Below, one piece after another: positions 8,979-18,625 of a stretch of DNA of 64,000 nt. How positions within the stretch are numbered: position 1 is the first letter of the stretch; each line of letters opens with the position of its first letter. Below the pieces are notes generated by a model. The model ran no database searches. It saw only the letters and a program-made list of their open reading frames with translations, and was not told where the DNA came from. The stretch is taken from NCBI RefSeq assembly GCF_025639885.1, contig NZ_CP106738.1:2914001-2978000 (forward strand), in the 5' to 3' direction. The DNA comes from Roseovarius pelagicus (lineage in GTDB: Bacteria; Pseudomonadota; Alphaproteobacteria; Rhodobacterales; Rhodobacteraceae). The translations under genes and the position numbers were made by a program.

Positions 8979-10237
8979 CCGTCAACCTCACGACTCTATC
9001 CAACGGATTTCGTATCGTCACCGAGCATATGCCGAGCCTGCAATCTGCTGCTATCGGCGTCTGGGTTCTGGCCGGAGCGCGTCACGAGACACCTGAACAA
9101 AACGGCATTGCGCATTTTCTGGAACATATGGCGTTCAAGGGCACCCAGAGCCGGAGTGCCTTGCAGATTGCCGAGGCGATCGAGGATGTGGGCGGCTATA
9201 TCAACGCCTATACCAGCCGTGAGGTAACGGCCTATTACGCGCGGGTGCTGAAGGATGATGTGCCGCTGGCGCTTGACGTAGTGGCCGATTTCCTGCGTAA
9301 CGCCATTTTTGATCCGACAGAAATCGAGATCGAGCGCGGCGTGATCCTGTCGGAGATCGGGCAGGCGCTGGATACGCCGGATGATATCATTTTCGATTGG
9401 TTGCAGGAGAAGGCCTATCCTGACCATCCTTTGGGTCGTGCGATTCTGGGCGGAGAAGATCGGGTGCGCAGCTTTTCTCGCGATGATCTTACGCGCTTCG
9501 TTGGACAGCACTATCGCCCCGGACAGATGATTCTATCGGCGGCAGGCGCGGTTGATCACGATGCGTTGGTGCGCAGCGCCGAGGCACTCTTTGGGGATAT
9601 GGCACCGGCGGATGCACCAGCAGCCCCCGTTGCGCGGTTTGCAGGAGGCGAGAGCCGGACAGTCAAGGCGCTGGAACAGGCGCATTTCGCGATGGCGTTC
9701 GAGAGCCCGGATTATGGCGATCCACGCATTCACGCGGCGCAAATTTATGCCACTGCATTGGGCGGCAGCATGTCGAGCCGCCTGTTTCAGGAAATCCGCG
9801 AAAAACGCGGGCTATGCTACACGATCTATACTCAGGCCGGTGCCTATTCGGACACGGGCATGATGACTGTTTATGCTGGCACGTCGGGCGATCAGATGGC
9901 GGACCTAGCCGAGATCACCATCGACGAGATGAAGCGCGCAGCAGATGACATGCGCGCAGATGAGGTGGAGCGTGCCCGTGCGCAGATGAAAGCGGGCCTG
10001 CTAATGGGACTGGAAAGCCCCAGCAACCGGGCCGAGCGGCTGGCGCGCATGTTGCAGATATGGGGGCGTATTCCTCCGCTGGACGAAGTGGTGTCGCGGA
10101 TTGATGCGGTTTCGTTGGGGGATGTACGGACCTTAGCCGAAGAGATTGCAGCGCGGGCACCTGCCGCGATGGCGCTTTACGGTCCGGTGGAAAATGCCCC
10201 GACGCTGGAGGCATTGCAGGAAAGGCGCGCCGCGTGA
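8975..10237 (+). CDS. M16 family zinc peptidase (pitrilysin / processing-peptidase type)
   Basis: A 420-residue insulinase-type peptidase close to mitochondrial processing peptidase beta. The inverted zinc motif HFLEH is at residues 47-51 (H47, E50, H51). The C-terminal half has the second M16 lobe with the R-Y-like segment REKRGLCYTIYTQAGAYSDTG. I accept a TTG start at 8975 because the first codons give the usual opening MTVNLTTLSNGFRIVTEHMP and overlap the thrC stop. No signal peptide is seen, so it is probably cytoplasmic or peripheral. Confidence 0.93.
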   Translation: MTVNLTTLSNGFRIVTEHMPSLQSAAIGVWVLAGARHETPEQNGIAHFLEHMAFKGTQSRSALQIAEAIEDVGGYINAYTSREVTAYYARVLKDDVPLALDVVADFLRNAIFDPTEIEIERGVILSEIGQALDTPDDIIFDWLQEKAYPDHPLGRAILGGEDRVRSFSRDDLTRFVGQHYRPGQMILSAAGAVDHDALVRSAEALFGDMAPADAPAAPVARFAGGESRTVKALEQAHFAMAFESPDYGDPRIHAAQIYATALGGSMSSRLFQEIREKRGLCYTIYTQAGAYSDTGMMTVYAGTSGDQMADLAEITIDEMKRAADDMRADEVERARAQMKAGLLMGLESPSNRAERLARMLQIWGRIPPLDEVVSRIDAVSLGDVRTLAEEIAARAPAAMALYGPVENAPTLEALQERRAA

Positions 10238-10821
10238 TGTTCCTGCCACGTCGCAAGGTCCGTATCGAGACCGAGCGACTGACGTTGCGCCCGCCCGTTC
10301 TGACGGACTATCGCGCCTGGAGCAGTTTGCGACAATCCAGCGCCGAGTTTCTGGTTCCGTGGGAACCATTGTGGTCGGACGACCATCTGGCCCGCAAAGG
10401 GTTTACCAACCGGGTCTATTGGGCGCAGCGCGCGATACGCGACGGCGCAGCGTTGCCGTTGTTCCTATACCGTCGTGAAACAGAGACACTGGTCGGTGCC
10501 ATCACGGTGGACAATATCCGCCGAGGCCCAGCGCAGGCAGGAACCGTGGGCTATTGGATCGGCGAGCACCATGCACGGCAGGGGTACATGCGAGAGGCGA
10601 TCGAGGCGGTGACACATTACGCGTTTGAACGACTCGACATCAGCCGTCTGGAGGCAGCTTGCCTGCCGGAAAATGCGGCCTCGCGGGGGCTGTTAGAAAA
10701 ATGCGGGTTCAAATATGAGGGCGTCGCGCAGAGCTATCTTCAGATCAACGGGCGCTGGCGGACACATGTGCTCTATGCGGCGATTCGTGCGGATCGTCGT
10801 GGTCGCACAGGCGCAGGTTAA
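10237..10821 (+). CDS. GNAT acetyltransferase, RimJ/RimL type
   Basis: Probable N-alpha-acetyltransferase acting on a ribosomal protein or another protein N-terminus. The 194-residue product has the RimJ-like opening IETERLTLRPPVLTDYRAW and the acetyl-CoA-binding stretch GYWIGEHHARQGYMREAI. It also has LEAACLPENAASRGLLEKCGF, the typical motif B. The ATG overlaps the stop of the M16 gene (TGATG), extending the SURF1-thrC-M16-GNAT operon. The exact substrate cannot be read from sequence. Confidence 0.9.
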   Translation: MFLPRRKVRIETERLTLRPPVLTDYRAWSSLRQSSAEFLVPWEPLWSDDHLARKGFTNRVYWAQRAIRDGAALPLFLYRRETETLVGAITVDNIRRGPAQAGTVGYWIGEHHARQGYMREAIEAVTHYAFERLDISRLEAACLPENAASRGLLEKCGFKYEGVAQSYLQINGRWRTHVLYAAIRADRRGRTGAG

Positions 10822-10876
10822 AAATCTGACAAGGGATCGATTTGCGCTATCTTAACCCTAGGTCGGGAGTGCAAAG

Positions 10877-11704
10877 ATGGTTCGCAGTCTGCTTCTTTTC
10901 ATCTGCTTATGTGCATCGGGCGCCGCCGTGGCGCAGGATCGGCGGCCCAGTCATTGCATCGCCGTCGCGGAGGCCGCACCGGGGGTGATCTATCTGCACA
11001 ATGCATCGTTTCAAACCCCGGTCGCAGAACATTCAGTCCGATTGCGATACCTCGCGCACTCAGCTTTTTTGATCCAGACCAGCGAAGGGCTCTCGGCGGT
11101 AACCGATTTCACCGGGTTTGTCGGTAATGTCGATTTCACGCCCGATGTGGTGACCATGAACCATGCGCACGAGACGCATTGGACAGCTTTCCCCGACCCA
11201 GCCATCCCTCATGTCCTGCGCGGCTGGAGCGATGAACCGGGTGGGGCGGCTCATCATCTGGATCTAGGGAGCATGCTGATCCGCAATGTTCCGACGGATA
11301 TTCGGAGCGCGTACCATGATGGAGTCGAACGCCACGGCAATTCGATTTTTGTTTTCGAGGTAGCGGGGCTGTGCATCGGACATCTAGGACATTTGCACCA
11401 CATGCCTGATGACGCTCAATTCGCGGCGCTAGGGCGGATGGATGTGGTGATGGCGCCGGTTGATGGCGGCATGACGCTGGATCTGCCGACAATGATCGCT
11501 CTGTTGCAGCGGCTAAAGGCGAGTGTGGTGATACCGATGCACTGGTTTCATGACGGAACGCTCGGTGCATTTCTAGCGGGAATGGCAAGCGAGTTCGCTA
11601 TTGAGAGCCACGGCGCGCATGATGTCACCCTATCACTGCGAACGCTACCGGAGCGGCCGACTGTTATAGTGTTGCGGCCGAAATTTTTGACCAAAAGCGA
11701 GTAG
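10877..11704 (+). CDS. Exported metallo-beta-lactamase-fold hydrolase
   Basis: A 275-residue protein starts with a signal peptide (about residues 1-19, cleavage near AAVAQ). It has the UlaG/MBL-type metal motif NHAHETHW (about 93-100) plus later histidines in LGHLHHMPDD and VIPMHWFHDG. The fold implies a metal-dependent hydrolase in the periplasm; the substrate is unknown. It stands alone behind the GNAT gene with a 55-bp gap. Confidence 0.85.
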   Translation: MVRSLLLFICLCASGAAVAQDRRPSHCIAVAEAAPGVIYLHNASFQTPVAEHSVRLRYLAHSAFLIQTSEGLSAVTDFTGFVGNVDFTPDVVTMNHAHETHWTAFPDPAIPHVLRGWSDEPGGAAHHLDLGSMLIRNVPTDIRSAYHDGVERHGNSIFVFEVAGLCIGHLGHLHHMPDDAQFAALGRMDVVMAPVDGGMTLDLPTMIALLQRLKASVVIPMHWFHDGTLGAFLAGMASEFAIESHGAHDVTLSLRTLPERPTVIVLRPKFLTKSE

Positions 11705-11809
11705 TCCGAAGGGAGAGTTCGACGATTTGTTTCGTCAGATTTGTCGCTAAAACACCGCGACCGGTGAATGGAAGGTTTTGCCCGTCGATAAGGTTTCGTA
11801 TGGTCAGGC

Positions 11810-13231
11810 ATGCAATTGAATTCAGTTGATCAGAAATGTCTTGATGCGCTTGCGGCGGCTTTGCCCGAGGCCGCGTTGCGCGACGTGGCACCGAGGTATC
11901 TGGAAGAGCCACGCGGGCGTTGGCACGGGCAAGCAGGCGTGCTGATGGCCCCGGCATCCGCCCGCGAAGTTTCGCAGGTTATTCAGATCGCCAATACGCA
12001 ACGCGTGCCAGTTATTCCTTATTCCGGTGGAACTGGACTGGTCGGGGGGCAGGTCAGTCCGGCGGGGCCGCTGCCGATTTTGCTGAGCTTGGAACGGATG
12101 ACGGCGGTGCGCGGACTCTACCCAGAAGAGAACGTCATGGTGGTTGAAGCCGGGGCGATCCTGTCTGATGTGCATGATGCGGCGGCGGCGGCAGAGCGGC
12201 TCTTCCCGCTAAGTATCGCGTCCAAGGGTTCTGCGCGGATTGGCGGGCTGCTGGCGACGAATGCGGGTGGGGTGAATGTGCTGCGCTATGGCAATGCGCG
12301 GGATCTTTGTCTGGGAATCGAGGCGGTTCTGCCAAATGGGGACCTCTGGAACGGGCTGAAGAGGCTGCGTAAGGACAATACCGGCTATGATCTGCGCAAT
12401 CTACTGATCGGGTCCGAGGGCACATTGGGGGTGATCACCGCAGCCACACTTACGTTGGTTCCGCGCCCTGCGAGCGAAGGTACTGCATTGATGGTTGTGG
12501 ACAGCCCGACGGCGGCGCTCGCTCTGCTGGCACTGGCAAAGGATCATGTAGGTGAGGGCGTGAGTGCGTTCGAGTTGATCCACGGTCAAGGATTGGCGTT
12601 TTTATCTGAGGCGCTGCCTGATCTGCGACAACCCTTTAACACGCAGCCAGAGTGGTGCGTGCTGATTGATCTGGGGATGGCACGCGGGCTGGATCCTGCG
12701 TCGGCACTGGAGCGGATATTTGAAGAGGCATCTGAGGCTGGCCTAGTTAGCGACGGTGTGATCGCACAGTCAGAAGGCCAGCGGCAAAGTTTCTGGGAGT
12801 TGCGCGAGCAAATCCCAGAGGCGAACCGGCGTATCGGGTCAATCAGCTCGCATGATATATCGGTGCCGCTTGGGATGGTGCCTGAATTCATCGAAAAAGC
12901 CGCCGGGGTGATCGGCGCTCTGGGGCATTTCCGCATCAACTGTTTCGGGCATCTGGGCGATGGCAACCTGCACTATAATATCTTTCCCAAACACGGCGAA
13001 AGCCGGGCAGATTATGCCCATCTGAGCGATGATATCAAACGCGCCGTACATGATCTGGTCCACGAAATGGGCGGGTCGGTCAGTGCGGAGCACGGTATCG
13101 GTCGGCTAAAGGTGGATGATTTGGAACGCTACGGCGATCCGACCAAGCTGGAGGCGATGCGGGCGATCAAGGCTGCACTTGATCCGGCAGGTATTATGAA
13201 CCCCGGAGCAGTGCTGCGCGCCTCTGTCTGA
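11810..13231 (+). CDS. FAD-binding oxidoreductase, D-2-hydroxyacid dehydrogenase (GlcD / D2HGDH type)
   Basis: Probable FAD-dependent dehydrogenase of a D-2-hydroxyacid such as D-lactate or D-2-hydroxyglutarate. The 473-residue product has the PCMH flavin motifs PYSGGTGLVGGQ (about 65-76) and GGLLATNAGGVNVLRYGN. Its C-terminal metal and substrate motifs are NCFGHLGDGNLHYN and SAEHGIGRLK. It is a single gene between spacers and a bidirectional terminator follows. The exact substrate is not determined. Confidence 0.92.
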   Translation: MQLNSVDQKCLDALAAALPEAALRDVAPRYLEEPRGRWHGQAGVLMAPASAREVSQVIQIANTQRVPVIPYSGGTGLVGGQVSPAGPLPILLSLERMTAVRGLYPEENVMVVEAGAILSDVHDAAAAAERLFPLSIASKGSARIGGLLATNAGGVNVLRYGNARDLCLGIEAVLPNGDLWNGLKRLRKDNTGYDLRNLLIGSEGTLGVITAATLTLVPRPASEGTALMVVDSPTAALALLALAKDHVGEGVSAFELIHGQGLAFLSEALPDLRQPFNTQPEWCVLIDLGMARGLDPASALERIFEEASEAGLVSDGVIAQSEGQRQSFWELREQIPEANRRIGSISSHDISVPLGMVPEFIEKAAGVIGALGHFRINCFGHLGDGNLHYNIFPKHGESRADYAHLSDDIKRAVHDLVHEMGGSVSAEHGIGRLKVDDLERYGDPTKLEAMRAIKAALDPAGIMNPGAVLRASV

Positions 13232-13265
13232 CGTAGAACCAGACAATTCGCGAATTATCGGTGTA

Positions 13266-13290
13266 CCCCAGAGCGCGAGACGCTCCGGGG
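13266..13290. terminator. Bidirectional terminator hairpin
   Basis: CCCCAGAGCG at 13266-13275 pairs with CGCTCCGGGG at 13281-13290 (one mismatch, 5-nt loop), followed on the plus side by a T-rich stretch. It separates two convergent genes and probably serves both. Confidence 0.75.
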
Positions 13291-13302
13291 TTTGGTCTGA
13301 TT

Positions 13303-14325
13303 TTATTGCCAGCCGACCTGATTGAAGATCGTCTGCGCCTTGGCCGCATTGGCGCTGAAGGCGGCTGTAGGTGTGGCTGTGTCGGGAATGAAGAAACCCA
13401 GACGCGCCGGGCCTGCACCAAGGCCGACACCGGGAACCGCAGGATATTCGTTGTTCTGATCCGCGAAATGCTGCTGCGCATACGCGCTGGTCAGAAACTC
13501 CAGCAGCGTTCTGGCCTGATCCGGGTTGGGTGATGAAACGGTCATTGCTGCTGCTGTCAGGTTCAGGTGCGCGCCACGGTCCGACTGGTTCGGCCAGACC
13601 CAGCCGATATTGTCGATGCCGGAGGTCAGCCCTTCTACGTCTTTGTCGAAACCACGCAGGAAATAGTAATGGTTGGCGACGGCCACATCACATTCACCGG
13701 ACACGAGGCCGCGCAACTGGTCAGTGTCACCGCCTTGTGGTGCACGCGCCATATTGTCGACCATGCCGGTGGCCCATTCGCGCGCACCTTCTTCGCCGTC
13801 AGCCTCAATGATCGAAGCCAACAGTGACTGGTTGTAGATGTTGCTGGACGAGCGGATGCAAATCCGGCCCTTCCATTCGTCGTCGGTCAGGGCTTCGTAG
13901 GTCATGGGTGGGTTTTCGACCCGATCCTTGGCGTAAAAGATGATGCGCGCACGTTGGCTGACGCCGAACCACAGATCATCGGGATGGCGCAGGTGCGCAG
14001 GTACGGTGTTGGCGATGACATCAGACGCCAGCGGCTGGATCACACCGGCCTCTTCGGCGCGTCCCATACGGCCGATGTCAACGGTGATGAATACATCAGC
14101 CGGGCTGTTGTCGCCTTCGGCCTTGAGGCGCGCGATCAACTCGTCGGCTTTGCCCTCGATACGGTTGACGGTGATGCCCGTCTCATCGGTGAATTTCTCG
14201 TAGAGCGCATCATCACTGTCGTAGTGGCGCGAGGAATAGACGTTAACCTCGGCAGCCATGGCGGTGGCAGTCATCGCACTTAGCGATAGTGCGGCAATCG
14301 CGGTACGGGTGGCAAAACGGAACAT
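13303..14325 (-). CDS. Fe(3+) ABC transporter substrate-binding protein (FbpA/FutA family)
   Basis: Periplasmic ferric-iron binding protein of an FbpABC-type importer. The 340-residue product has a signal peptide ending near TAMAAE (about residue 25) and the family opening EVNVYSSRHYDSDDALYEKF. The adjacent tyrosines in VANHYYFLRGF (about 220-230) correspond to the iron-ligating YY of this family. No permease or ATPase gene adjoins it, so its membrane partners are elsewhere. It is divergent from the acyl-CoA synthetase gene across a 233-bp spacer. Confidence 0.93.
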   Translation of the reverse strand: MFRFATRTAIAALSLSAMTATAMAAEVNVYSSRHYDSDDALYEKFTDETGITVNRIEGKADELIARLKAEGDNSPADVFITVDIGRMGRAEEAGVIQPLASDVIANTVPAHLRHPDDLWFGVSQRARIIFYAKDRVENPPMTYEALTDDEWKGRICIRSSSNIYNQSLLASIIEADGEEGAREWATGMVDNMARAPQGGDTDQLRGLVSGECDVAVANHYYFLRGFDKDVEGLTSGIDNIGWVWPNQSDRGAHLNLTAAAMTVSSPNPDQARTLLEFLTSAYAQQHFADQNNEYPAVPGVGLGAGPARLGFFIPDTATPTAAFSANAAKAQTIFNQVGWQ

Positions 14326-14558
14326 CAGAAGGCCCTTCCTTATAGTCTGACGGAATTACTCGGGCATTCCTGTAATTTCCGACAAAAATAGTCAAGTCAA
14401 AATGTCGAGCGCCCAAATCCTTTACTGATGCCTCTTTGCCTTCAATGACCCTAGTAAACGCAGCGTAAAACTTGCGCATTGGCGCGCGGACACTCATTCT
14501 GCTTGAACGATGACGTCACGCGCTGGTGGAGCGGCGCGCAAATAGGGGAGGACGGGCC
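14326..14558. promoter_or_regulatory. Divergent promoter region (Fe3+ binding protein / acyl-CoA synthetase)
   Basis: No gene is seen here. On the minus strand a TTGACTTGACTATTTTTG stretch lies about 55-75 bp ahead of the iron-binding-protein start and could supply a -35 element. I could not identify an iron-regulator box with confidence. Confidence 0.4.
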
Positions 14559-16442
14559 ATGAGTTTTGCTGTGCGGCAGGATGTGCTGGATATTGAGAAC
14601 GAAATTTCGTGGGAGGACCGCGAGCGGCCCAAAACACTCTATGCGATGCTACAGGAAACAGCAGTCGATTTTCCTGACCGGCCCGCGATCAGCTATCAGC
14701 TGTTTTCCGGCCCAACAGACAAGGCACAGACGCTGACATGGTCAGAGTTCCGTGATCAGACCTGCCAGGCCGCGAACCTGTTTCGCAAGCTTGGGGTTGG
14801 CGAGACGGATGTGGTGGCGCTGGTGTTGCCCAACTGTCTGGAAACGGCGACTGCGACGATTGGCGGTATGATTGCGGGGATCGTAAACCCGATCAACCCG
14901 CTGCTAGAGTCAGAGCAGATCAGTGCCATCCTGCGCGAAACGAACGCAAAGGTTGTCGTCACGCTCAAGGCCTTTCCCAAGACGGATATCGCGCAGAAAA
15001 CCGCCCTTGCGGTCAAGGATGCGCCGAACGTCAAAACCGTGCTGGAGATTGACCTCAACCGTTATCTATCGCCACCGAAAAGCTGGCTGGTGCCGTTGCT
15101 GCGGCCCAAGGTGCCGACCTCCCATCATGCGGATGTAAGGGACTTCGTCAAAGAATCGGTGAAGCAACCGAAGGTTCTCAGCTTTGACGACGGGGGGCAG
15201 GACCGTGTCGGCGCCTATTTCCATACCGGCGGTACAACCGGAATGCCAAAGGTGGCACAACACCGCTATTCCGGCATGATCTATAATGGCTGGCTGGGCC
15301 ATCGTCTGTTGTTCGATGAAAACGATGTGATCATGTGCCCGCTGCCGCTGTTTCACGTTTTTGCATGCCATGTGATCCTGATGGCGATGATCAAATCGGG
15401 GGCGCATGTGGTGTTCCCCACGCCTGCGGGCTATCGCGGCGACGGTGTTTTCGACAATTTCTGGAAACTGTGTGAACGCTGGAAAATCAGCTTTGTCATC
15501 ACTGTGCCGACGGCTGTTTCTGCGCTGATGCAGCGTAAAGTCGACGCGGATGTTTCGACCGTCAAAAATGCGTTTTCGGGGTCCGCGCCGATGCCGCTGG
15601 AACTGTTCAACCGATTCGAGAGCGCGACTGGCATGACCGTGATCGAGGGCTATGGTCTGACAGAGGCCACCTGCCTTGTGTCGTGCAACCCGCCTGAAGG
15701 GGCCAAAAAGGTCGGATCGGTCGGTGTGCCGTTGCCTTATACCACCGTCAAAATTTTTAAGACGACCGAAAATGGCACGGTCGAGTGCGGAGCCGACGAA
15801 GTCGGCGAGATTTGCATCGACAATCCGGGCGTCTATCCGGGCCACACGTATACAGAGGCCGCCAAGAACGCTGATCTGTATCATCAGGACAAATTTCTGC
15901 GCACCGGCGATCTCGGCCGGATCGACGCGGATGGGTACTTGTGGATTACCGGACGAGCCAAGGATCTGATCATTCGGGGTGGTCACAACATCGACCCCGC
16001 CGAGATCGAAGAGGCGCTGATGGGTCACCCCGAAGTGGCGATGGCTGGGGCGATCGGTCAGCCCGATGCGCATTCAGGTGAAATGCCCTGCGCCTATGTG
16101 GAACTGGTCGATGGCGGCAACGTCACCGCCGACGCGCTGCGTGATTTTTGCAAGGAACACGTCCACGAGCGGGCGGCGCAACCCAAATACATCGAGGTTC
16201 TGGACGAACTGCCGAAAACGGCCGTGGGCAAGGTGTTCAAGCCCGATCTGCGCAAACGTGCGATCACGCGTATCTACAGTGCGGAACTGGAAAAGGCAGG
16301 AGTAGCTGCACGGGTGAGCGAAGTCGTGGATGATAAAAAACGTGGTTTGGTGGCGAAACTGGAAAAGACAGGCGCAGTAGAAGATGCCAAAGTGTCCGAA
16401 GTGCTGGGGCAGTACGTACGGCCCTGGGAATGGGCCGACTGA
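14559..16442 (+). CDS. Acyl-CoA synthetase (AMP-forming)
   Basis: Activates a carboxylic acid to its CoA thioester through an acyl-adenylate. The 627-residue product has all adenylate-forming motifs: HTGGTTGMPK (about 222-231), GYGLTEAT (about 367-374), RTGDLGRIDADGYLWITGR (about 448-466) and the catalytic lysine region PKTAVGKVFKPDLRKRA near 555-571. I start at ATG 14559 behind the strong GGGGAGGA site rather than 33 bases earlier. A cupin gene follows 20 bp downstream. Substrate class cannot be fixed from sequence. Confidence 0.93.
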   Translation: MSFAVRQDVLDIENEISWEDRERPKTLYAMLQETAVDFPDRPAISYQLFSGPTDKAQTLTWSEFRDQTCQAANLFRKLGVGETDVVALVLPNCLETATATIGGMIAGIVNPINPLLESEQISAILRETNAKVVVTLKAFPKTDIAQKTALAVKDAPNVKTVLEIDLNRYLSPPKSWLVPLLRPKVPTSHHADVRDFVKESVKQPKVLSFDDGGQDRVGAYFHTGGTTGMPKVAQHRYSGMIYNGWLGHRLLFDENDVIMCPLPLFHVFACHVILMAMIKSGAHVVFPTPAGYRGDGVFDNFWKLCERWKISFVITVPTAVSALMQRKVDADVSTVKNAFSGSAPMPLELFNRFESATGMTVIEGYGLTEATCLVSCNPPEGAKKVGSVGVPLPYTTVKIFKTTENGTVECGADEVGEICIDNPGVYPGHTYTEAAKNADLYHQDKFLRTGDLGRIDADGYLWITGRAKDLIIRGGHNIDPAEIEEALMGHPEVAMAGAIGQPDAHSGEMPCAYVELVDGGNVTADALRDFCKEHVHERAAQPKYIEVLDELPKTAVGKVFKPDLRKRAITRIYSAELEKAGVAARVSEVVDDKKRGLVAKLEKTGAVEDAKVSEVLGQYVRPWEWAD

Positions 16443-16462
16443 TCCTGCAACAGGAGGACGAT

Positions 16463-16816
16463 ATGAGCGAAAGCAACTTTGGCATTGATCCGAACCCCGA
16501 AATGGGACCGTCGGATATCGCCGATGCCAGTGCCTTTACGACAGATGACCAGACTGAGCTGAATCACACCCATTTCGCCACTCATGATGAAAGCATCACG
16601 GCGGGTACGTGGGAATGCGCGCCGACACGTGAGGTGATCGAGAGCTATCCGGTGCATGAGATGATGACGGTAGTATCGGGCGCGATCACCTTGACGCATA
16701 AGGACGGGCGCAAGGAAAGCTTTGGACCGGGTGATACATTCTTTATTGCCAAGGGGCAGTATGTGGTCTGGGAGATTACTGAGCGTCTGCGCAAGATCTA
16801 CATGATCGTGGTGTAA
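16463..16816 (+). CDS. Cupin-domain protein (Cupin_3 / DUF861 type)
   Basis: A 117-residue single cupin barrel with the motifs HEMMTVVSGAITLTHKDG and FGPGDTFFIAKGQYVVWEI. Members of this group resemble (S)-ureidoglycine aminohydrolase or EutQ-like proteins, but the reaction here is unknown. I start at ATG 16463 behind CAGGAGGA. It probably shares the transcript of the acyl-CoA synthetase. Confidence 0.85.
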   Translation: MSESNFGIDPNPEMGPSDIADASAFTTDDQTELNHTHFATHDESITAGTWECAPTREVIESYPVHEMMTVVSGAITLTHKDGRKESFGPGDTFFIAKGQYVVWEITERLRKIYMIVV

Positions 16817-16876
16817 CGTCGTGACAGAGAAAATTCGACGAATTTTCTGAGGTTAAGATGTTTCGCAGAAAGTCTT

Positions 16877-16908
16877 GGCCCGGAGCAGCCTTTGCGTTGC
16901 TCCGGGCC
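16877..16908. terminator. Perfect 11-bp hairpin between convergent genes
   Basis: GGCCCGGAGCA at 16877-16887 pairs exactly with TGCTCCGGGCC at 16898-16908. It lies between the stops of the cupin gene and leuA. No long T tract adjoins it, but position and stability fit a shared terminator. Confidence 0.65.
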
Positions 16909-16916
16909 GATTTGGT

Positions 16917-18527
16917 TCAGGTCAGATCTTTGTAGCTGACTTCGGCCACGTCGCCGCTTGACTTTTCACGGCGTACGCGCAGGCGATTGAGCGCGTGGAT
17001 ATAGGCGAGGGCGGAGGCTACGACTGTATCTGTATCGGCAGATTGGCCAGTGGCGATCAATCCGTCTTCTTCGAGGCGAACGCTGACTGTGGCCTGTGCA
17101 TCAGTGCCTTCGGTCACAGCATTCACCTGATAGAGTTGCAGCCGGGCATCGTTGGGGTAAATCGCGCGCACCGCCTTGAACGTGGCATCCACGGGGCCAT
17201 CACCATGGCATGTGGCGGATTTCTCTACGCCGGCTACGTCCATTTCCAGAACAGCCTCGGCAGGTGCGGTGCCGCAGATGACCTTGAGATTGATCAACTC
17301 CAGATAATCCTCGCCTTCCCCTGTGGTGCTGACCAATGCGAGTAAATCGTCGTCAAAGACTTCTTTCTTGCGATCGGCGAGGTCCTTGAACCGCACGAAG
17401 ATATCCTTGAGTTGGTTATCACCGGCCTCAATCCCCAGATCCTTGAGCTTGGCGCGCAGTGCGGCACGACCGGAATGTTTGCCCAAAGGCAGCGACGTGC
17501 CCGAGATGCCCACATCCTCGGGGCGCATGATCTCGAACGTCTCGGCGTTCTTGAGCATACCATCCTGATGGATACCGCTTTCGTGGGCAAAGGCGTTCTT
17601 GCCCACGATCGCCTTGTTGAACTGCACGGCAAAGCCGCTGACAGCCGCGACCCGGCGCGAGATGTTCATGATCTTGCGGGTGTCGATGCTGGTCGTATAG
17701 GGCATGATATCGCGGCGTACTTTCATCGCCATCACCACTTCTTCCAGCGCGGTGTTGCCGGCGCGTTCGCCCAGACCGTTGATGGTGCATTCAATCTGCC
17801 GGGCACCGCCTTCGACAGCGGCGAGCGAGTTGGCAGTCGCCATCCCGAGATCGTTGTGGCAATGCGTCGCAAAGATCACGTCCTGCGCGCCGGGCACCTC
17901 TGCGATGAGACGACGGATGAGGTCGGCGCTCTCGACCGGCGCGGTGTAACCAACGGTATCGGGGATATTGATCGTGCTGGCCCCTGCCTTGATCGCAATC
18001 TCGACCACGCGGCAGAGGTAATCCCATTCGGTGCGTGTGGCATCCATTGGTGACCATTGCACGTTATCGCACAAGTTGCGGGCATGGGTCACGGTCTGGT
18101 GGATCCGGTCGGCCATTTCATCCTGGGTGAGATTGGGAATGGCGCGGTGCAGGGGTGAGGTGCCGATAAAGGTGTGAATGCGCGGCTGGCGCGCATGTTG
18201 CACTGCCTCCCAGCAGCGATCGATATCCCTAATTTGCGCGCGCGCAAGGCCGCATATTACCGCCCGTTGCGCGGTTCTGGCGATCTCGCTGACTGCGCTA
18301 AAGTCGCCCTCGGACGCGATCGGAAATCCGGCCTCGATGATATCGACGCCCATTTCATCCAAAAGACCTGCAATTTCCAGCTTTTCGGCATGGGTCATGG
18401 TTGCACCGGGTGATTGTTCGCCGTCGCGCAACGTGGTGTCAAAGATCACAACATGATCTTTGTTTGCCTTATGTGAAACGTCCTTTGCTGCCGCAGATGG
18501 CGCGCGGTTCTTGTCTGTCGTATTCAT
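16917..18527 (-). CDS. leuA: 2-isopropylmalate synthase
   Basis: First committed step of leucine synthesis: condenses acetyl-CoA with 2-oxoisovalerate. The 536-residue product has the HMGL-type barrel opening IFDTTLRDGEQSPGATM and the metal motif THCHNDLGMATANSLAA. The INGLGERAGN active-site loop follows, and a C-terminal LeuA dimer/allosteric domain ends LALIHALNRL-like (SALAYIHALNRL). I start at ATG 18527; the upstream in-frame codon at 18578 lies in the leader. A leucine-rich leader peptide with alternative hairpins lies directly upstream, pointing to attenuation control by leucyl-tRNA charging. Confidence 0.96.
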   Translation of the reverse strand: MNTTDKNRAPSAAAKDVSHKANKDHVVIFDTTLRDGEQSPGATMTHAEKLEIAGLLDEMGVDIIEAGFPIASEGDFSAVSEIARTAQRAVICGLARAQIRDIDRCWEAVQHARQPRIHTFIGTSPLHRAIPNLTQDEMADRIHQTVTHARNLCDNVQWSPMDATRTEWDYLCRVVEIAIKAGASTINIPDTVGYTAPVESADLIRRLIAEVPGAQDVIFATHCHNDLGMATANSLAAVEGGARQIECTINGLGERAGNTALEEVVMAMKVRRDIMPYTTSIDTRKIMNISRRVAAVSGFAVQFNKAIVGKNAFAHESGIHQDGMLKNAETFEIMRPEDVGISGTSLPLGKHSGRAALRAKLKDLGIEAGDNQLKDIFVRFKDLADRKKEVFDDDLLALVSTTGEGEDYLELINLKVICGTAPAEAVLEMDVAGVEKSATCHGDGPVDATFKAVRAIYPNDARLQLYQVNAVTEGTDAQATVSVRLEEDGLIATGQSADTDTVVASALAYIHALNRLRVRREKSSGDVAEVSYKDLT

Positions 18528-18551
18528 GATGGGTCTCTTTGTTCTGAAAAT

Positions 18552-18625
18552 CCTAAGCCTGGTGGCGCGAGCAGGCACATCCTCTGAGCGGTCGCGCCGG
18601 AGGGCACGCTCAGAGGCGGCTTAGG
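18552..18625 (-). promoter_or_regulatory. leuA leader alternative RNA helices
   Basis: On the leuA-sense strand a perfect 10-bp stem CCTCTGAGCG/CGCTCAGAGG (18607-18616 with 18581-18590) starts at the leader peptide stop codon. A second pairing CCTAAGCC/GGCTTAGG (18618-18625 with 18552-18559) joins the last leader codons to the region just before leuA. Earlier leader segments GCTTAG and AGGCGG can pair with CTAAGC and CCGCCT, competing with these helices. This is the architecture expected for ribosome-mediated attenuation. The 10-bp stem lacks a U tract, so the terminating step is not clear. Confidence 0.55.

Noticed and set aside
18577..18620. Hairpin upstream of leuA as a standard Rho-independent terminator
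   Set aside because: The stem is perfect but no U tract follows on the sense strand, so I describe it as a leader helix only.
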